The notes beneath the pieces were generated by a model. It saw only the letters and a program-made list of their open reading frames with translations. It was not told the origin of the DNA and did not search any database. From positions 1 through 64,000 of the forward strand of contig JAKVHY010000020.1 in the NCBI GenBank assembly GCA_023284085.1: 64,000 nt of DNA, written 5' to 3'. Source of the DNA: Shewanella benthica. GTDB taxonomy: Bacteria; Pseudomonadota; Gammaproteobacteria; Enterobacterales; Shewanellaceae. Below, in pieces: positions 55,942 through 64,000 of the stretch. Position numbers and translations under genes: made by a program. Every line of letters starts with the position of its first letter. The first letter of the stretch is position 1.

Positions 55942-57240
55942 TTAAGACAACATACCGAACAGAATGGCAGTCATTGCCAGCAGACCCGCAATAACAACAA
56001 AGATATTGCTGATACGACCGCGGTAGGCCTTAAGTGCCGGTACCTTATAGATAGCATACATAGGCATCAGATAAAGAATCGCAGCGATGATTGGACCACC
56101 GAGTGCCTCAATCATGCCTAAGATACTTGGGTTGATGATGGCCACGCCCCAGATGGTGACGAACATAAACACAAGGATAAACTTATCTACTTTCTTGTCT
56201 GAAACTTGCTTATTGCTGCTACGTAACTGCTTAGTAATGATGCCTTTCATGCCTTCTGTCGCACCCATATAGTGACCGAAGAATGAAGAAACGATGGCAA
56301 TCACAGCGATGATAGGACCGAAGTAGCTGACGAAGCCGCTTGAGTGAATGTTAGCCAGATAAGAAAGAATCGGTAAGTTTTGCGCCTTAGACTCGGCAAG
56401 TTGTTCCGGACTCAAAGAGAGAACACAAGAGAACACGAACAACATGACGAAACCAACTAACATCATACTGGTGTTACGCAGTATCACATCGGCTTTCTTC
56501 GATGCATCTTTACCATGTTCACGTTTGAGCGCCACAGAGAACTGAGAAATTGCAGGAGAGTGGTTAAAGGCAAAAACCAATACCGGAATCGTTAACCATA
56601 CGGTCCCCAGGAAGTCTCCCGCTGACGGAACTTGGGTCAAGGCGTCCATTTTCCAGCTTGGAATAAGGTACAGGGACATAAAGACTAAAATAGCCACCAA
56701 AGGATAGACCAGGAACTGAGTCACCTTCAGCATTAACTTCTCACCGGATACCATCACAGACATCATGGCAATGATAAGCAAGCCAGATAATATCCAACGT
56801 GGAGGCGATGCCATACCCAGTTGATTAACGATGAAACTGTCTACAGTATTGGTAATCCCCACGCCATAGATCAATACAATCGGGAAGATAGCGAAGAAAT
56901 AGAGCAAGGTGATCGCCTTACCGGCACCGACACCAAAAAACTCTTCGACCACATCGGTAATGTCACTGCCCGGCTTCTCAGAAGCGCAGACAAAACGTGA
57001 CAAGCCGCGATGAGCTAGATAAGTCATAGGACCGATAACCAAGGCCATCATCACCAGCGGCCAGAAACCGCCCATGCCTGCATTTATTGGGAGAAAAAGG
57101 ATACCAGCACCAACGGCTGTACCGAACAGACTCAACATCCAAGTCGTATCTTTACGTGTCCAGCCCTGACTGACGACTGGGTTTACTTGGGTTCCGGCTC
57201 CATTGACTGGAGAGACGGTCGCTTCTTTCTGCATAAACAT
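55942..57240 (-). CDS. sdaC: Serine transporter SdaC (HAAAP family)
   Basis: 432 residues, about 11 transmembrane segments. [20 protein letters not shown] is the family start; [37 protein letters not shown] and [13 protein letters not shown] also match the HAAAP serine/threonine branch. Imports L-serine for the adjacent deaminase. Met1 or Met3 starts are both possible. Upstream lies a 570-bp region with its promoter. Confidence 0.92.
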   Translation of the reverse strand: MFMQKEATVSPVNGAGTQVNPVVSQGWTRKDTTWMLSLFGTAVGAGILFLPINAGMGGFWPLVMMALVIGPMTYLAHRGLSRFVCASEKPGSDITDVVEEFFGVGAGKAITLLYFFAIFPIVLIYGVGITNTVDSFIVNQLGMASPPRWILSGLLIIAMMSVMVSGEKLMLKVTQFLVYPLVAILVFMSLYLIPSWKMDALTQVPSAGDFLGTVWLTIPVLVFAFNHSPAISQFSVALKREHGKDASKKADVILRNTSMMLVGFVMLFVFSCVLSLSPEQLAESKAQNLPILSYLANIHSSGFVSYFGPIIAVIAIVSSFFGHYMGATEGMKGIITKQLRSSNKQVSDKKVDKFILVFMFVTIWGVAIINPSILGMIEALGGPIIAAILYLMPMYAIYKVPALKAYRGRISNIFVVIAGLLAMTAILFGMLS

Positions 57241-57812
57241 TACCTTTGAGGTGTTCTACACCTTTGGTTTCCAGAAACCACTCCACCTAAAACCATTTTC
57301 AAAGGGAAGCAGCTATAAATTTCAAGGCCAGAGTATAGAAGTAAAGCCCTGAAAAATTGATCTGGAATGGGGTTTTATCATCAAATTTCAGAACAAGTTC
57401 ATAATGGGAGCTATGTCTAAATTATCATGGGCTAAATCTTTATTTCGACCTCACACCCGCAACCAAAACGAACCTAAAATTAACACTTTAGGCACATATA
57501 TTACCTCTTGGTGATATTAGAAAAATTATTCGAGGAGGCAGCAAGGTGAGATGGGTCGCAAATAATAGCAGGTCTGTTAGGCAAGGCCGCACAAACTTCA
57601 TGAAACATGAGTGAGATCACAGGCTTTATCACTGGCTCAATGCAAAAGTTAAACGTGATCCACTATACGTTCGATAAAAATCAGAAAGTGACCTGGATCT
57701 GCTATCAGTTTTTCTAAGCCAAATTAGATAAGCCGAGATACATTTCCATCAACTAACTCATGGCTCACCGCCCGTAATAAAATAGGAGTATAATCACCTC
57801 AGGTTGATTGGA
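57241..57812. promoter_or_regulatory. Divergent region between sdaC and yjjX
   Basis: 572 bp, no ORF supported. A loose CRP-like site, CATGA-N6-TCACA (57606-57621), lies about 370 bp from the sdaC start; too far and too weak to call. Confidence 0.4.
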
Positions 57813-58412
57813 ATGAATAAGAAAATGCAACAGATAACCAAATTAAAGAAGATTAGAGTATTAGTCGGCTCGAAAAATCCGGTGAAAGTAAACGCGGCCA
57901 AAATCGCTATCTGCCAACTGTTTCCGGATATTGATATCGAGTGTACTGGTATGCACGCCCCGTCAGGCGTACCAGACCAACCCATGACAGATGTTGAAAC
58001 CCGCGAAGGCGCCATAAACCGTGTTAAATATTGCCGAGAATTTTCCGCTACGGCGGCGCAGCAACCTGATGGCGAGTCGGTTGCCGAACTCTTTATCGCA
58101 ATGGAGGGCGGCGTCGATAATTTCGAATACGGGCCAGCCACTTTTGCCTACACAGTGATTGCCACCCAGAGCCAACTATCCGTTGGGCGTAGCGCACAAC
58201 TCCCCATCTCTCAATCTATCTATAAGTCACTGGTTGCCGGTGAGGAGCTCGGAGATGTGATGGATAAACTATTCAACACTAACAACATCAAGCAAAAAGG
58301 TGGGGCAATTGGTCTATTGACCCAAGGGCATGCCACCAGAGAGAGTGTCTATACTCAGGCATTAATTTTAGCCATGGCCCCCATGCTAAATCCTGAGCTT
58401 TATCTCGATTAA
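57813..58412 (+). CDS. yjjX: Inosine/xanthosine triphosphatase (YjjX family)
   Basis: 199 residues from ATG 57813 (MNKKMQQITK); the in-frame TTG at 57804 is less likely. The core IRVLVGSKNPVKVNAAKIAI is the family start, with METREGAINRVKYCREF-type and EGGVDNFEYGPATFAYTVIA in the middle. It hydrolyses non-canonical purine triphosphates (ITP, XTP), which prevents their use in nucleic acids. Transcribed alone, divergent from sdaC. Confidence 0.9.
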   Translation: MNKKMQQITKLKKIRVLVGSKNPVKVNAAKIAICQLFPDIDIECTGMHAPSGVPDQPMTDVETREGAINRVKYCREFSATAAQQPDGESVAELFIAMEGGVDNFEYGPATFAYTVIATQSQLSVGRSAQLPISQSIYKSLVAGEELGDVMDKLFNTNNIKQKGGAIGLLTQGHATRESVYTQALILAMAPMLNPELYLD

Positions 58413-58433
58413 TACCAGTTCCAATCCTATTTT

Positions 58434-58472
58434 AATGCAAGCAAGCGACTTTCATTAGCAATTGCTTGCATT
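58434..58472. terminator. Inverted repeat downstream of yjjX
   Basis: AATGCAAGCAA (58434-58444) pairs perfectly with TTGCTTGCATT (58462-58472); a 17-nt loop. No T run of note. It could end yjjX transcription or be a regulatory structure. Confidence 0.55.
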
Positions 58473-58789
58473 CTCCGCCATGAGCAACTAGGTTAGTCCC
58501 CTATCAAGTCGCATTAAATATTAGTCACTTAGCTTCACAAACATAATTTTCGCGCACAAAATTTTAGTCACCGAGTCTCGCTCACTGAGTGATAGATGTT
58601 CATCACAACTGAGCTTAGATACATAAAGCCATTACTCCCTACTTGCAATTTGCTTAATATACCCATAAATTAGATGTAAGTCGCAACCATACTCATCCAA
58701 TGTCAGCAGTCCGCTTTGGATGAAGAAACGTTATTTCTGACCAAAATAACCAATGTCGATTCAGACAAAATAAATTGCAGGAACAGGGT
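58473..58789. other. Intergenic region, no gene seen
   Basis: 317 bp. A promoter for the MarR-GNAT gene is expected. No repeat or ORF recognised. Confidence 0.4.
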
Positions 58790-59764
58790 ATGACAGAAGA
58801 TAATAAACCAAGCAATCAACAAGGTTCTGCACTCAGAACCGTATCTCGCCATATTGTGCGACAACTCGGCATGCTTAACTCTGCCTGTGGCGACCTTCCT
58901 CTATCTCCTGTTCAGGCTCATGCGCTTATCGAAGTCAGCCATGGCGCCATATCGATTAAAAAATTGGCACAAATCCTAAATATTGATAAATCCAACGCCA
59001 GTCGTGCCGTCAGTCATCTAGTTGAGAAGCGATTTGCTCATACCAAGAGTAACCCCAGAGACAGCCGCAGCCTACTGGCTCACCTGACTCCTCAAGGGCG
59101 AAAATTATTACAAAAGTTAGATCATCAGCAAAACATCATCTTCAATGAAATTTTATCCCAGTTATCTTCCTCTGAAACCCAGCAAATTGAGACTGCAATG
59201 ACCTTATATCACAAGGCCATTCATCGCTCCCGGCTGCAACAGGAATATACACTGAGGGTGATGACCCCAGAAGATAATGCCCCTATGGCCGAAGTGATAC
59301 GTACGGTCTCAGCTGAATATGGCCTCACCTCAGATAAAGGTTATAGCGTAGCGGATCCCACCTTAGACATTCTTAGCGAGCAATACCAAGCAAGTGATGC
59401 CCGCTATTGGGTCATAGAAAAAGAGGGTGAAATCTTGGGTGGAGGAGGAATTGCGCCTTTAAGCATAAATACAGCAGTCATCAACACACTAGATCAACCC
59501 TCGGCAGACCAAGAGCGAGTATGTGAACTACAGAAGATGTACTTTAACCAAGCGCTTAGAGGCAAAGGGTTTGCTAAACGCCTGGCTTATCTGGCGCTCG
59601 ATTTTGCCCGCGAGCAGGGATTTCACGCCTGTTATCTGGAAACCACCGCGGATCTCAATGAAGCGGTCAAACTGTATGAGTCTATCGGATTCAAACATCT
59701 GGACTCTCATCTTGGCGCCACGGGACACGATGCCTGCGAGATGCCGATGTTGTTAAAGTTATAA
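58790..59764 (+). CDS. MarR-GNAT fusion protein
   Basis: 324 residues from ATG 58790 (MTEDNKPSNQQGS); the GTA-leading extension at 58775 is not supported. The N-terminal 145 residues form a MarR winged helix (LAQILNIDKSNASRAVSHLV, then SRSLLAHLTPQGRKLLQKL). The C-terminal 165 residues are a GNAT acetyltransferase, with motif A near LRGKGFAKRLAYLALDFARE. Such fusions couple regulation of an acetyl-transfer with DNA binding. The target is unknown. It ends just before a CTAGG-type microsatellite. Confidence 0.85.
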   Translation: MTEDNKPSNQQGSALRTVSRHIVRQLGMLNSACGDLPLSPVQAHALIEVSHGAISIKKLAQILNIDKSNASRAVSHLVEKRFAHTKSNPRDSRSLLAHLTPQGRKLLQKLDHQQNIIFNEILSQLSSSETQQIETAMTLYHKAIHRSRLQQEYTLRVMTPEDNAPMAEVIRTVSAEYGLTSDKGYSVADPTLDILSEQYQASDARYWVIEKEGEILGGGGIAPLSINTAVINTLDQPSADQERVCELQKMYFNQALRGKGFAKRLAYLALDFAREQGFHACYLETTADLNEAVKLYESIGFKHLDSHLGATGHDACEMPMLLKL

Positions 59765-59924
59765 AAGTTCCTAGGTTCTAGATCCTAGGAACTAAGATCT
59801 TTATTTCCCTAGTCTTTCCTCTGAAAGCTTGTTAGCTTCGAATGATAGTGAGCGCACTCTTGAGCCAAAATATGCGCCCAAATAACCAGTCTAAATAACA
59901 AGCTAAAGTAATCGTGGAGATTTT

Positions 59925-60968
59925 ATGGAATATCGTCGTATCCCACATTCCAACCTTGAAGTCAGTGAACTCTGTTTAGGTACCATGACCTGGGGTGAGC
60001 AGAACACACAAGCCGAAGCCTTCTCTCAGCTAGATTATGCCATAGGCGAAGGCATTAACTTTATCGACACCGCCGAGATGTATCCGGTTCCTCCCAAGGC
60101 TGATACTCAAGGAGAGACCGAGAGAATCCTGGGTAACTATCTTAAAAAAAGTGGTCACCGAGACAAGCTAATCATCGCCACTAAAGTATCCGCTCCGGGG
60201 CCTAAGAGTGACTTCATACGTCCTGATATGGCTCTGGATTGGCGTAATATTCACCAAGCCGTCGATACCAGCCTGGAGCGACTCAAGATCGACACCATAG
60301 ATCTGTATCAGATCCACTGGCCAGACAGAAATACCAACTTCTTCGGTGAGCTATGCTACCAACAGGTCGATGACAACGAGCAACAGACTCCTATCATAGA
60401 GACGCTGGAAGCCTTAGCCTCTTTAGTGACGGCAGGAAAAATCCGTTATATCGGTGTCTCCAATGAAACCCCTTGGGGGTTGATGAAGTATCTACAACTC
60501 GCCGAGAAACACGATCTACCTAGAGTCATCAGCGTACAAAACCCCTATAACTTGCTCAACCGCAGTTTTGAGGTCGGCATGGCAGAGATCAGCCATCGAG
60601 AAGAAGTGCCCTTACTAGCCTATTCTCCCTTGGCATTTGGCACACTGACGGGTAAATACCTGGACGATAAATGGCCCCAGGGCGCCAGACTCACCCTGTT
60701 TAAGCGCTTCTCTCGTTACACGGGGACACAAATAGCGCTCGAAGCCACCAAGGCCTATGTAGAGCTTGCACGTGAATTCAAGCTGAGTCCGGCGCAGATG
60801 TCACTCGCCTTCGTCACCTCACGCAAATTTGTCGCCTCAAACATCATAGGTGCCACCGATCTTAAACAGCTCAAAGAGAATATCGACAGCATCAACACCT
60901 GTATATCTCCAGAGCTAATGATAAGGCTAGATGAACTGGCGCAAATCTATCGACTGCCTTGTCCTTAA
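59925..60968 (+). CDS. tas: Aldo/keto reductase Tas
   Basis: 347 residues, the usual Tas length. TIM-barrel aldo-keto reductase with the catalytic Asp/Tyr in NFIDTAEMYPVPP, Lys in IIATKVSAPGP and His in LYQIHWPDRNTNFFGEL. Uses NADPH on unknown carbonyls. The 'IHWPDRNTNFFG' loop is a Tas marker. Preceded by GTGGAGATTTT ribosome-binding site. Confidence 0.93.
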   Translation: MEYRRIPHSNLEVSELCLGTMTWGEQNTQAEAFSQLDYAIGEGINFIDTAEMYPVPPKADTQGETERILGNYLKKSGHRDKLIIATKVSAPGPKSDFIRPDMALDWRNIHQAVDTSLERLKIDTIDLYQIHWPDRNTNFFGELCYQQVDDNEQQTPIIETLEALASLVTAGKIRYIGVSNETPWGLMKYLQLAEKHDLPRVISVQNPYNLLNRSFEVGMAEISHREEVPLLAYSPLAFGTLTGKYLDDKWPQGARLTLFKRFSRYTGTQIALEATKAYVELAREFKLSPAQMSLAFVTSRKFVASNIIGATDLKQLKENIDSINTCISPELMIRLDELAQIYRLPCP

Positions 60969-60992
60969 GATAAAGAGCCAAATCGCTAGAAA

Positions 60993-61616
60993 CTAGACTA
61001 ACTTTCTACAGAAGCAGTAGACGAAATGCTGTTCGCTGCCACCAGGGGTTTGATGGGACTCTTTCTCATGACCGAGCAAAGAGAAAGGTTCTCCAAATTC
61101 TGCATGGAGTTCATCGGCGCTATAACGCTTTACGGGAAGGCCACTGCACATGGTAGGACCATCCTCGGCAAACGTGGCCACGATAACCAAACCGCCGGGC
61201 TTTACTGCATGCAGCACGGCTTTTACATATGCTTGGCGCTCCTCAAGAGTATTGAGAAAGTGAAACACAGCCCTATCATGCCAGACATCATAGCCATGAT
61301 GGGGGTATTGGGCCTCAATCACATTGGCCTCAAGCCAAGTCACATTCGACGCCTGCTCGCCCAGCCTGTTTTGAGCTTTGGCAAGCGCTGCCGCAGAAAG
61401 ATCCAGTACCGTAATATTGCGATAGCCGTTAGCTAAAAGATCGTCGACGAGTGTAGAGGCTCCCCCTCCGACATCTATGATTGAGGCACTCTGGTGTGCA
61501 TCCGAATTCTGGATTAATTTCAATGAGAGCTCGGCATGTTCTTGAAACCAACTGACCTCAGCTTCATCTTTGCTTGAGTAGACCTTTTCCCAATGCTGCT
61601 TCGATGGCATTTTCAC
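60993..61616 (-). CDS. Class I SAM-dependent methyltransferase
   Basis: 207 residues. Motif I is SIIDVGGGASTLVDDLLANG, followed by NITVLDLSAAALAKAQNRL and a DVWHDRAVFHFL motif typical of small-molecule methyltransferases. A conserved start (KQHWEKVYSSKDEAEVSWFQ) is shared with a broad family of methyltransferases of unknown acceptor. Convergent with tas. Confidence 0.83.
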   Translation of the reverse strand: MKMPSKQHWEKVYSSKDEAEVSWFQEHAELSLKLIQNSDAHQSASIIDVGGGASTLVDDLLANGYRNITVLDLSAAALAKAQNRLGEQASNVTWLEANVIEAQYPHHGYDVWHDRAVFHFLNTLEERQAYVKAVLHAVKPGGLVIVATFAEDGPTMCSGLPVKRYSADELHAEFGEPFSLLGHEKESHQTPGGSEQHFVYCFCRKLV

Positions 61617-61811
61617 TCCCTAGGTATCTTTCATCTTTGACAAACTAACGAAACTCTAGCAAAAGATGGTCTGAAAAGATTGCTAAAAAATGCAACCAAG
61701 ATGAGCAAGTAAGCCATGCAGATAATCCACCTCAAAAGCCACTTGCATTAGTCGCCTAAATCTCCGAAGATCTAAGAGCCTTTTTACCCGATGAACTACC
61801 GGACCCGAACA

Positions 61812-63026
61812 ATGGACTTTCCCCAGCTGCGTGCTCAATTTCCTACACTAGAGCAGACCTTAGAGGGATACCCTCTGTGTTATCTGGACACGGCAGCGAC
61901 CAGCCAGAAACCCAAGAGTGTCATAGATGCCATGACTCAGTATTATCATAAAGATAACGCCAATGTTCACCGGGCAGCTCACCAACTCTCATCCAGAGCC
62001 ACCTCTCAATATGAGGCGGTGCGCGATCAGCTAAAAGGCTTTATCAAGGCCAGTCGCCGCGAAGAGATAATCTTCACCCACGGCACCACTGAATCGATAA
62101 ATATGGTCGCCCATGGCCTGATGGATCAGATACAAACTGGCGATATCATCTTAATAGACACGGCCGCCCATCATGCCAATATCGTCCCCTGGCAAGAACT
62201 CGCTAAACGCAGCGGTGCCATCATCAAGCCCATCCCGCTGACTGAGGATTGCCGACTCGATGAACTGGCTTATGAAGCACTACTCAAACAAAAGCCTGCC
62301 ATCGTCGCTCTGTGCCATGTCTCCAACGCACTGGGCACACTTAACCCGGTGAATCATTTAGTCGCGAAAGCCAAGGCCGCCGGTGCTATCACCTTAGTCG
62401 ACGGAGCTCAGGCTATCGCCCATCTGGAGATAGATGTGCAGGCTATAGATTGTGATTTTTATGCGTTCTCCGGCCACAAGATGTATGGCCCAACGGGGAT
62501 AGGTGTGCTCTATGGCCGTTTCGATATTCTCGATCAGCTCGAGCCTATGATGACTGGCGGCGAGATGATCAAGGCCGTCAGTTTCGATACCACCGAATTT
62601 AATATCTTACCCAACAGACTCGAGGCCGGAACACCGCCCATAGCCGAAGTGATTGGGCTTGGTGCAGCCATCGAATTTATACAAAATCTACCTAAGGCTG
62701 AGACGGCTCAACGGGAGCAGGAACTCTTGGCTTACCTGCAAACTCAATTAGCTAATTTGGGCGATATTCACCTCTACGGTGCCCACGAAAACAATATCGG
62801 CGCCGTCGCCTTTAACTTGGCCGACGAACATCATCAGGATGTGGGGATATTACTGGATCAACAAGGGATCGCCGTCCGCTGTGGCCACCACTGCGCCATG
62901 CCTCTGATGCAGAGCTTAGCGATCAAGGGCTGCTGCCGTGCATCCATAGGCGTCTATACCAGTAAAGAAGATATCGATCGCTTCATAGAGGCGCTAAAAT
63001 CGGTAAAAGAGATGTTGTTAGAATAA
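61812..63026 (+). CDS. csdA: Cysteine desulfurase, CsdA/SufS type
   Basis: 404 residues from ATG 61812 (MDFPQLRAQFPTLEQT); the 61791 start is less likely. PLP enzyme of the group II type: LCYLDTAATSQKP, HHANIVPWQELAKRSG, LVDGAQAIAHL, the PLP Lys in YAFSGHKMYGPTGIG and the catalytic Cys in GCCRASIGVYT. It releases sulfur from cysteine for Fe-S or other sulfur transfer. Next to a SufE-type protein and not in a suf operon, so csdA is preferred over sufS. Confidence 0.85.
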   Translation: MDFPQLRAQFPTLEQTLEGYPLCYLDTAATSQKPKSVIDAMTQYYHKDNANVHRAAHQLSSRATSQYEAVRDQLKGFIKASRREEIIFTHGTTESINMVAHGLMDQIQTGDIILIDTAAHHANIVPWQELAKRSGAIIKPIPLTEDCRLDELAYEALLKQKPAIVALCHVSNALGTLNPVNHLVAKAKAAGAITLVDGAQAIAHLEIDVQAIDCDFYAFSGHKMYGPTGIGVLYGRFDILDQLEPMMTGGEMIKAVSFDTTEFNILPNRLEAGTPPIAEVIGLGAAIEFIQNLPKAETAQREQELLAYLQTQLANLGDIHLYGAHENNIGAVAFNLADEHHQDVGILLDQQGIAVRCGHHCAMPLMQSLAIKGCCRASIGVYTSKEDIDRFIEALKSVKEMLLE

Positions 63027-63080
63027 GGTTCTAGCGTGTTATTTAAACATCATTCAAGGTCACTAATTCAGGTCAATTTT

Positions 63081-63518
63081 ATGAGCTCAGCAGTACAGCC
63101 CGCCACAGAGACATTTTTAGCCCTTAAGTTCGATAGCGATGAGATATTGCCTAGATTCGACAATGCCACCAACTGGCAAGAGCGCTATCGTCAGATAATG
63201 CTCCTGGGCAAGACCTTACCTAAGCTAGAAGATGAGTTTCGTGTGGAGCAGGCCCAGGTCAGGGGATGCGAGAGTAATGCCTGGCTCTATCATAGTGAAA
63301 TAGACCGCAAGCATTACTTTCTCGCCGACAGCGATGCCCGCATAGTCAAAGGCCTGGTCGCGTTATTGCTGACCGCTTGTCACGGCAAGAGCACAGACGA
63401 GATAGCAGCGTTCGATATAGAAGCTTACTTCGACCGATTAGGTTTAACCGGGCAGCTCAGCCCCTCACGCACCAATGGACTGTTTGCCTTGGCTAAGGCA
63501 ATTAAAACATCAGTCTGA
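63081..63518 (+). CDS. csdE: SufE/CsdE-family sulfur acceptor
   Basis: 145 residues from ATG 63081 (MSSAVQPATE) with CAGGT upstream. Family features: WQERYRQIMLLGKTLPKLED, then EAQVRGCESNAWL-like sequence holding the sulfur-accepting Cys (QVRGCESNAWLYH), and LLLTACHGKSTDEIAAF. It takes persulfide from CsdA and stimulates it. The gap of 54 bp suggests one operon. Confidence 0.9.
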   Translation: MSSAVQPATETFLALKFDSDEILPRFDNATNWQERYRQIMLLGKTLPKLEDEFRVEQAQVRGCESNAWLYHSEIDRKHYFLADSDARIVKGLVALLLTACHGKSTDEIAAFDIEAYFDRLGLTGQLSPSRTNGLFALAKAIKTSV

Positions 63519-64000
63519 CTGACTTGTTGGATAACAAGTTCTAAGTATCTTTTTGGTGAGTTCATTTGGCTGGTTAGTTATTTGATTAGCTTGCTAAGTA
63601 CCATAGCATCATTGGTGTTAATTGCTTGCAGCAGGCTAAAGTGCAAACACTTCTGCGACTCGCCGCAAGCACAATCCCTGTGGGCTCTGCCGTTTCAAAC
63701 AACTTCCATGTTTAAAGGCCAGTTCGGCATCCTAGCCTCTCGTTCGGAGAGTATCACTTCGTGATACCTCACCTTGTCACGGAAGGTCACAGCCGCGTTC
63801 ACACCAGCTATGCAGTCGAGAAAGTCATCTCTTCGATTTTAGTTTTACTGGCTAGTAACTTGCTTCTAGCCAAAAGCATGTTCACTTGTTGGATAACAAG
63901 TTTAAAAGATCTTATTATATTGATTTTATTAGCATTATATAGTGCTTACAACCAAGAAATCCTTGTTTGACTGGCTTATTTCACTAATATCAAATTAAGA
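63519..64000. other. Repeat-bearing region at window end
   Basis: No gene supported. The string ACTTGTTGGATAACAAGT, an inverted repeat with a 4-nt loop, occurs twice (63524-63541 and 63885-63902). A fragment of the dispersed repeat (TGTCACGGAAGGTCACAGCC, near 63776-63795) lies between them. Confidence 0.6.

Noticed and set aside
57606..57621. CRP site for sdaC
   Set aside because: One half-site fits (TCACA), the other is weak, and the distance of about 370 bp to the start is too long to support a claim.

Overview
The window looks like a chromosome segment of a marine gammaproteobacterium, most likely Shewanella. The evidence is gene content and order: recJ-dsbC-xerD, tktA-epd-pgk-fbaA divergent from metK, sdaC-sdaA, and a CsdA/SufE pair. 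It also carries a REP/RAYT repeat system, a roughly 260-bp MITE and 'CTAGGTTCTAGG'-type microsatellites, which I associate with that genus. The assignment comes from recognising families, not from a search.

Layout. (1) 0.2-2.1 kb: a DUF808 membrane protein and rpiA. (2) 2.1-15.3 kb: an AT-rich accessory island. It holds three plus-strand cassettes, each preceded by a copy of the same 200-330 bp intergenic repeat. They are a four-gene ABC-three-component (ABC-3C) type conflict operon with a small membrane protein, a two-gene membrane/peptidoglycan-binding cassette of unknown role, and a PD-(D/E)XK nuclease-like gene. After these come a RAYT transposase with tandemly duplicated, truncated 5' ends, a SEC-C protein, an IS3 remnant, small hypothetical genes and a deaminase between transposon ends. 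(3) 15.4-26.7 kb: core genes, including a YbaK-family deacylase, a methyltransferase, recJ, dsbC, xerD, brnQ, trmN6 and srmB. (4) 26.7-27.35 kb: a REP/BIME array with a 191-bp higher-order period. (5) 27.5-39.8 kb: an RND efflux pair, a radical SAM protein, a PAS-type sensor with a degenerate GGDEF domain, a ToxR/ToxS-like gene pair and a DUF481 outer-membrane protein. (6) 39.9-47.5 kb: fbaA, pgk, epd and tktA on the minus strand and metK on the plus strand behind MetJ boxes. (7) 47.6-64 kb: a Bax-like glucosaminidase, two paralogous GAF/degenerate-GGDEF proteins, a small membrane gene split by a MITE, a META lipoprotein, GNATs, sdaA/sdaC, yjjX, a MarR-GNAT fusion, tas, a methyltransferase and the csdA/csdE pair.

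How it works together. The core genes cover carbon metabolism (pentose phosphate pathway, lower glycolysis/gluconeogenesis, serine catabolism), S-adenosylmethionine synthesis, thiol and Fe-S chemistry, and DNA repair/recombination. The island looks like a site where defence-type modules accumulate. The shared upstream repeat could supply both a promoter and homology for exchange. The strongest candidate for something undescribed is the ABC-3C operon. Its first gene (membrane protein) ends, and its second gene begins, with a related short Asn/Ser/Ile-rich motif encoded by a 65-bp imperfect tandem duplication. This suggests that a membrane effector and a sensor are coupled through paired short motifs. 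The neighbouring membrane/peptidoglycan-binding cassette and the PD-(D/E)XK gene sit behind the same repeat and are candidates for related functions.
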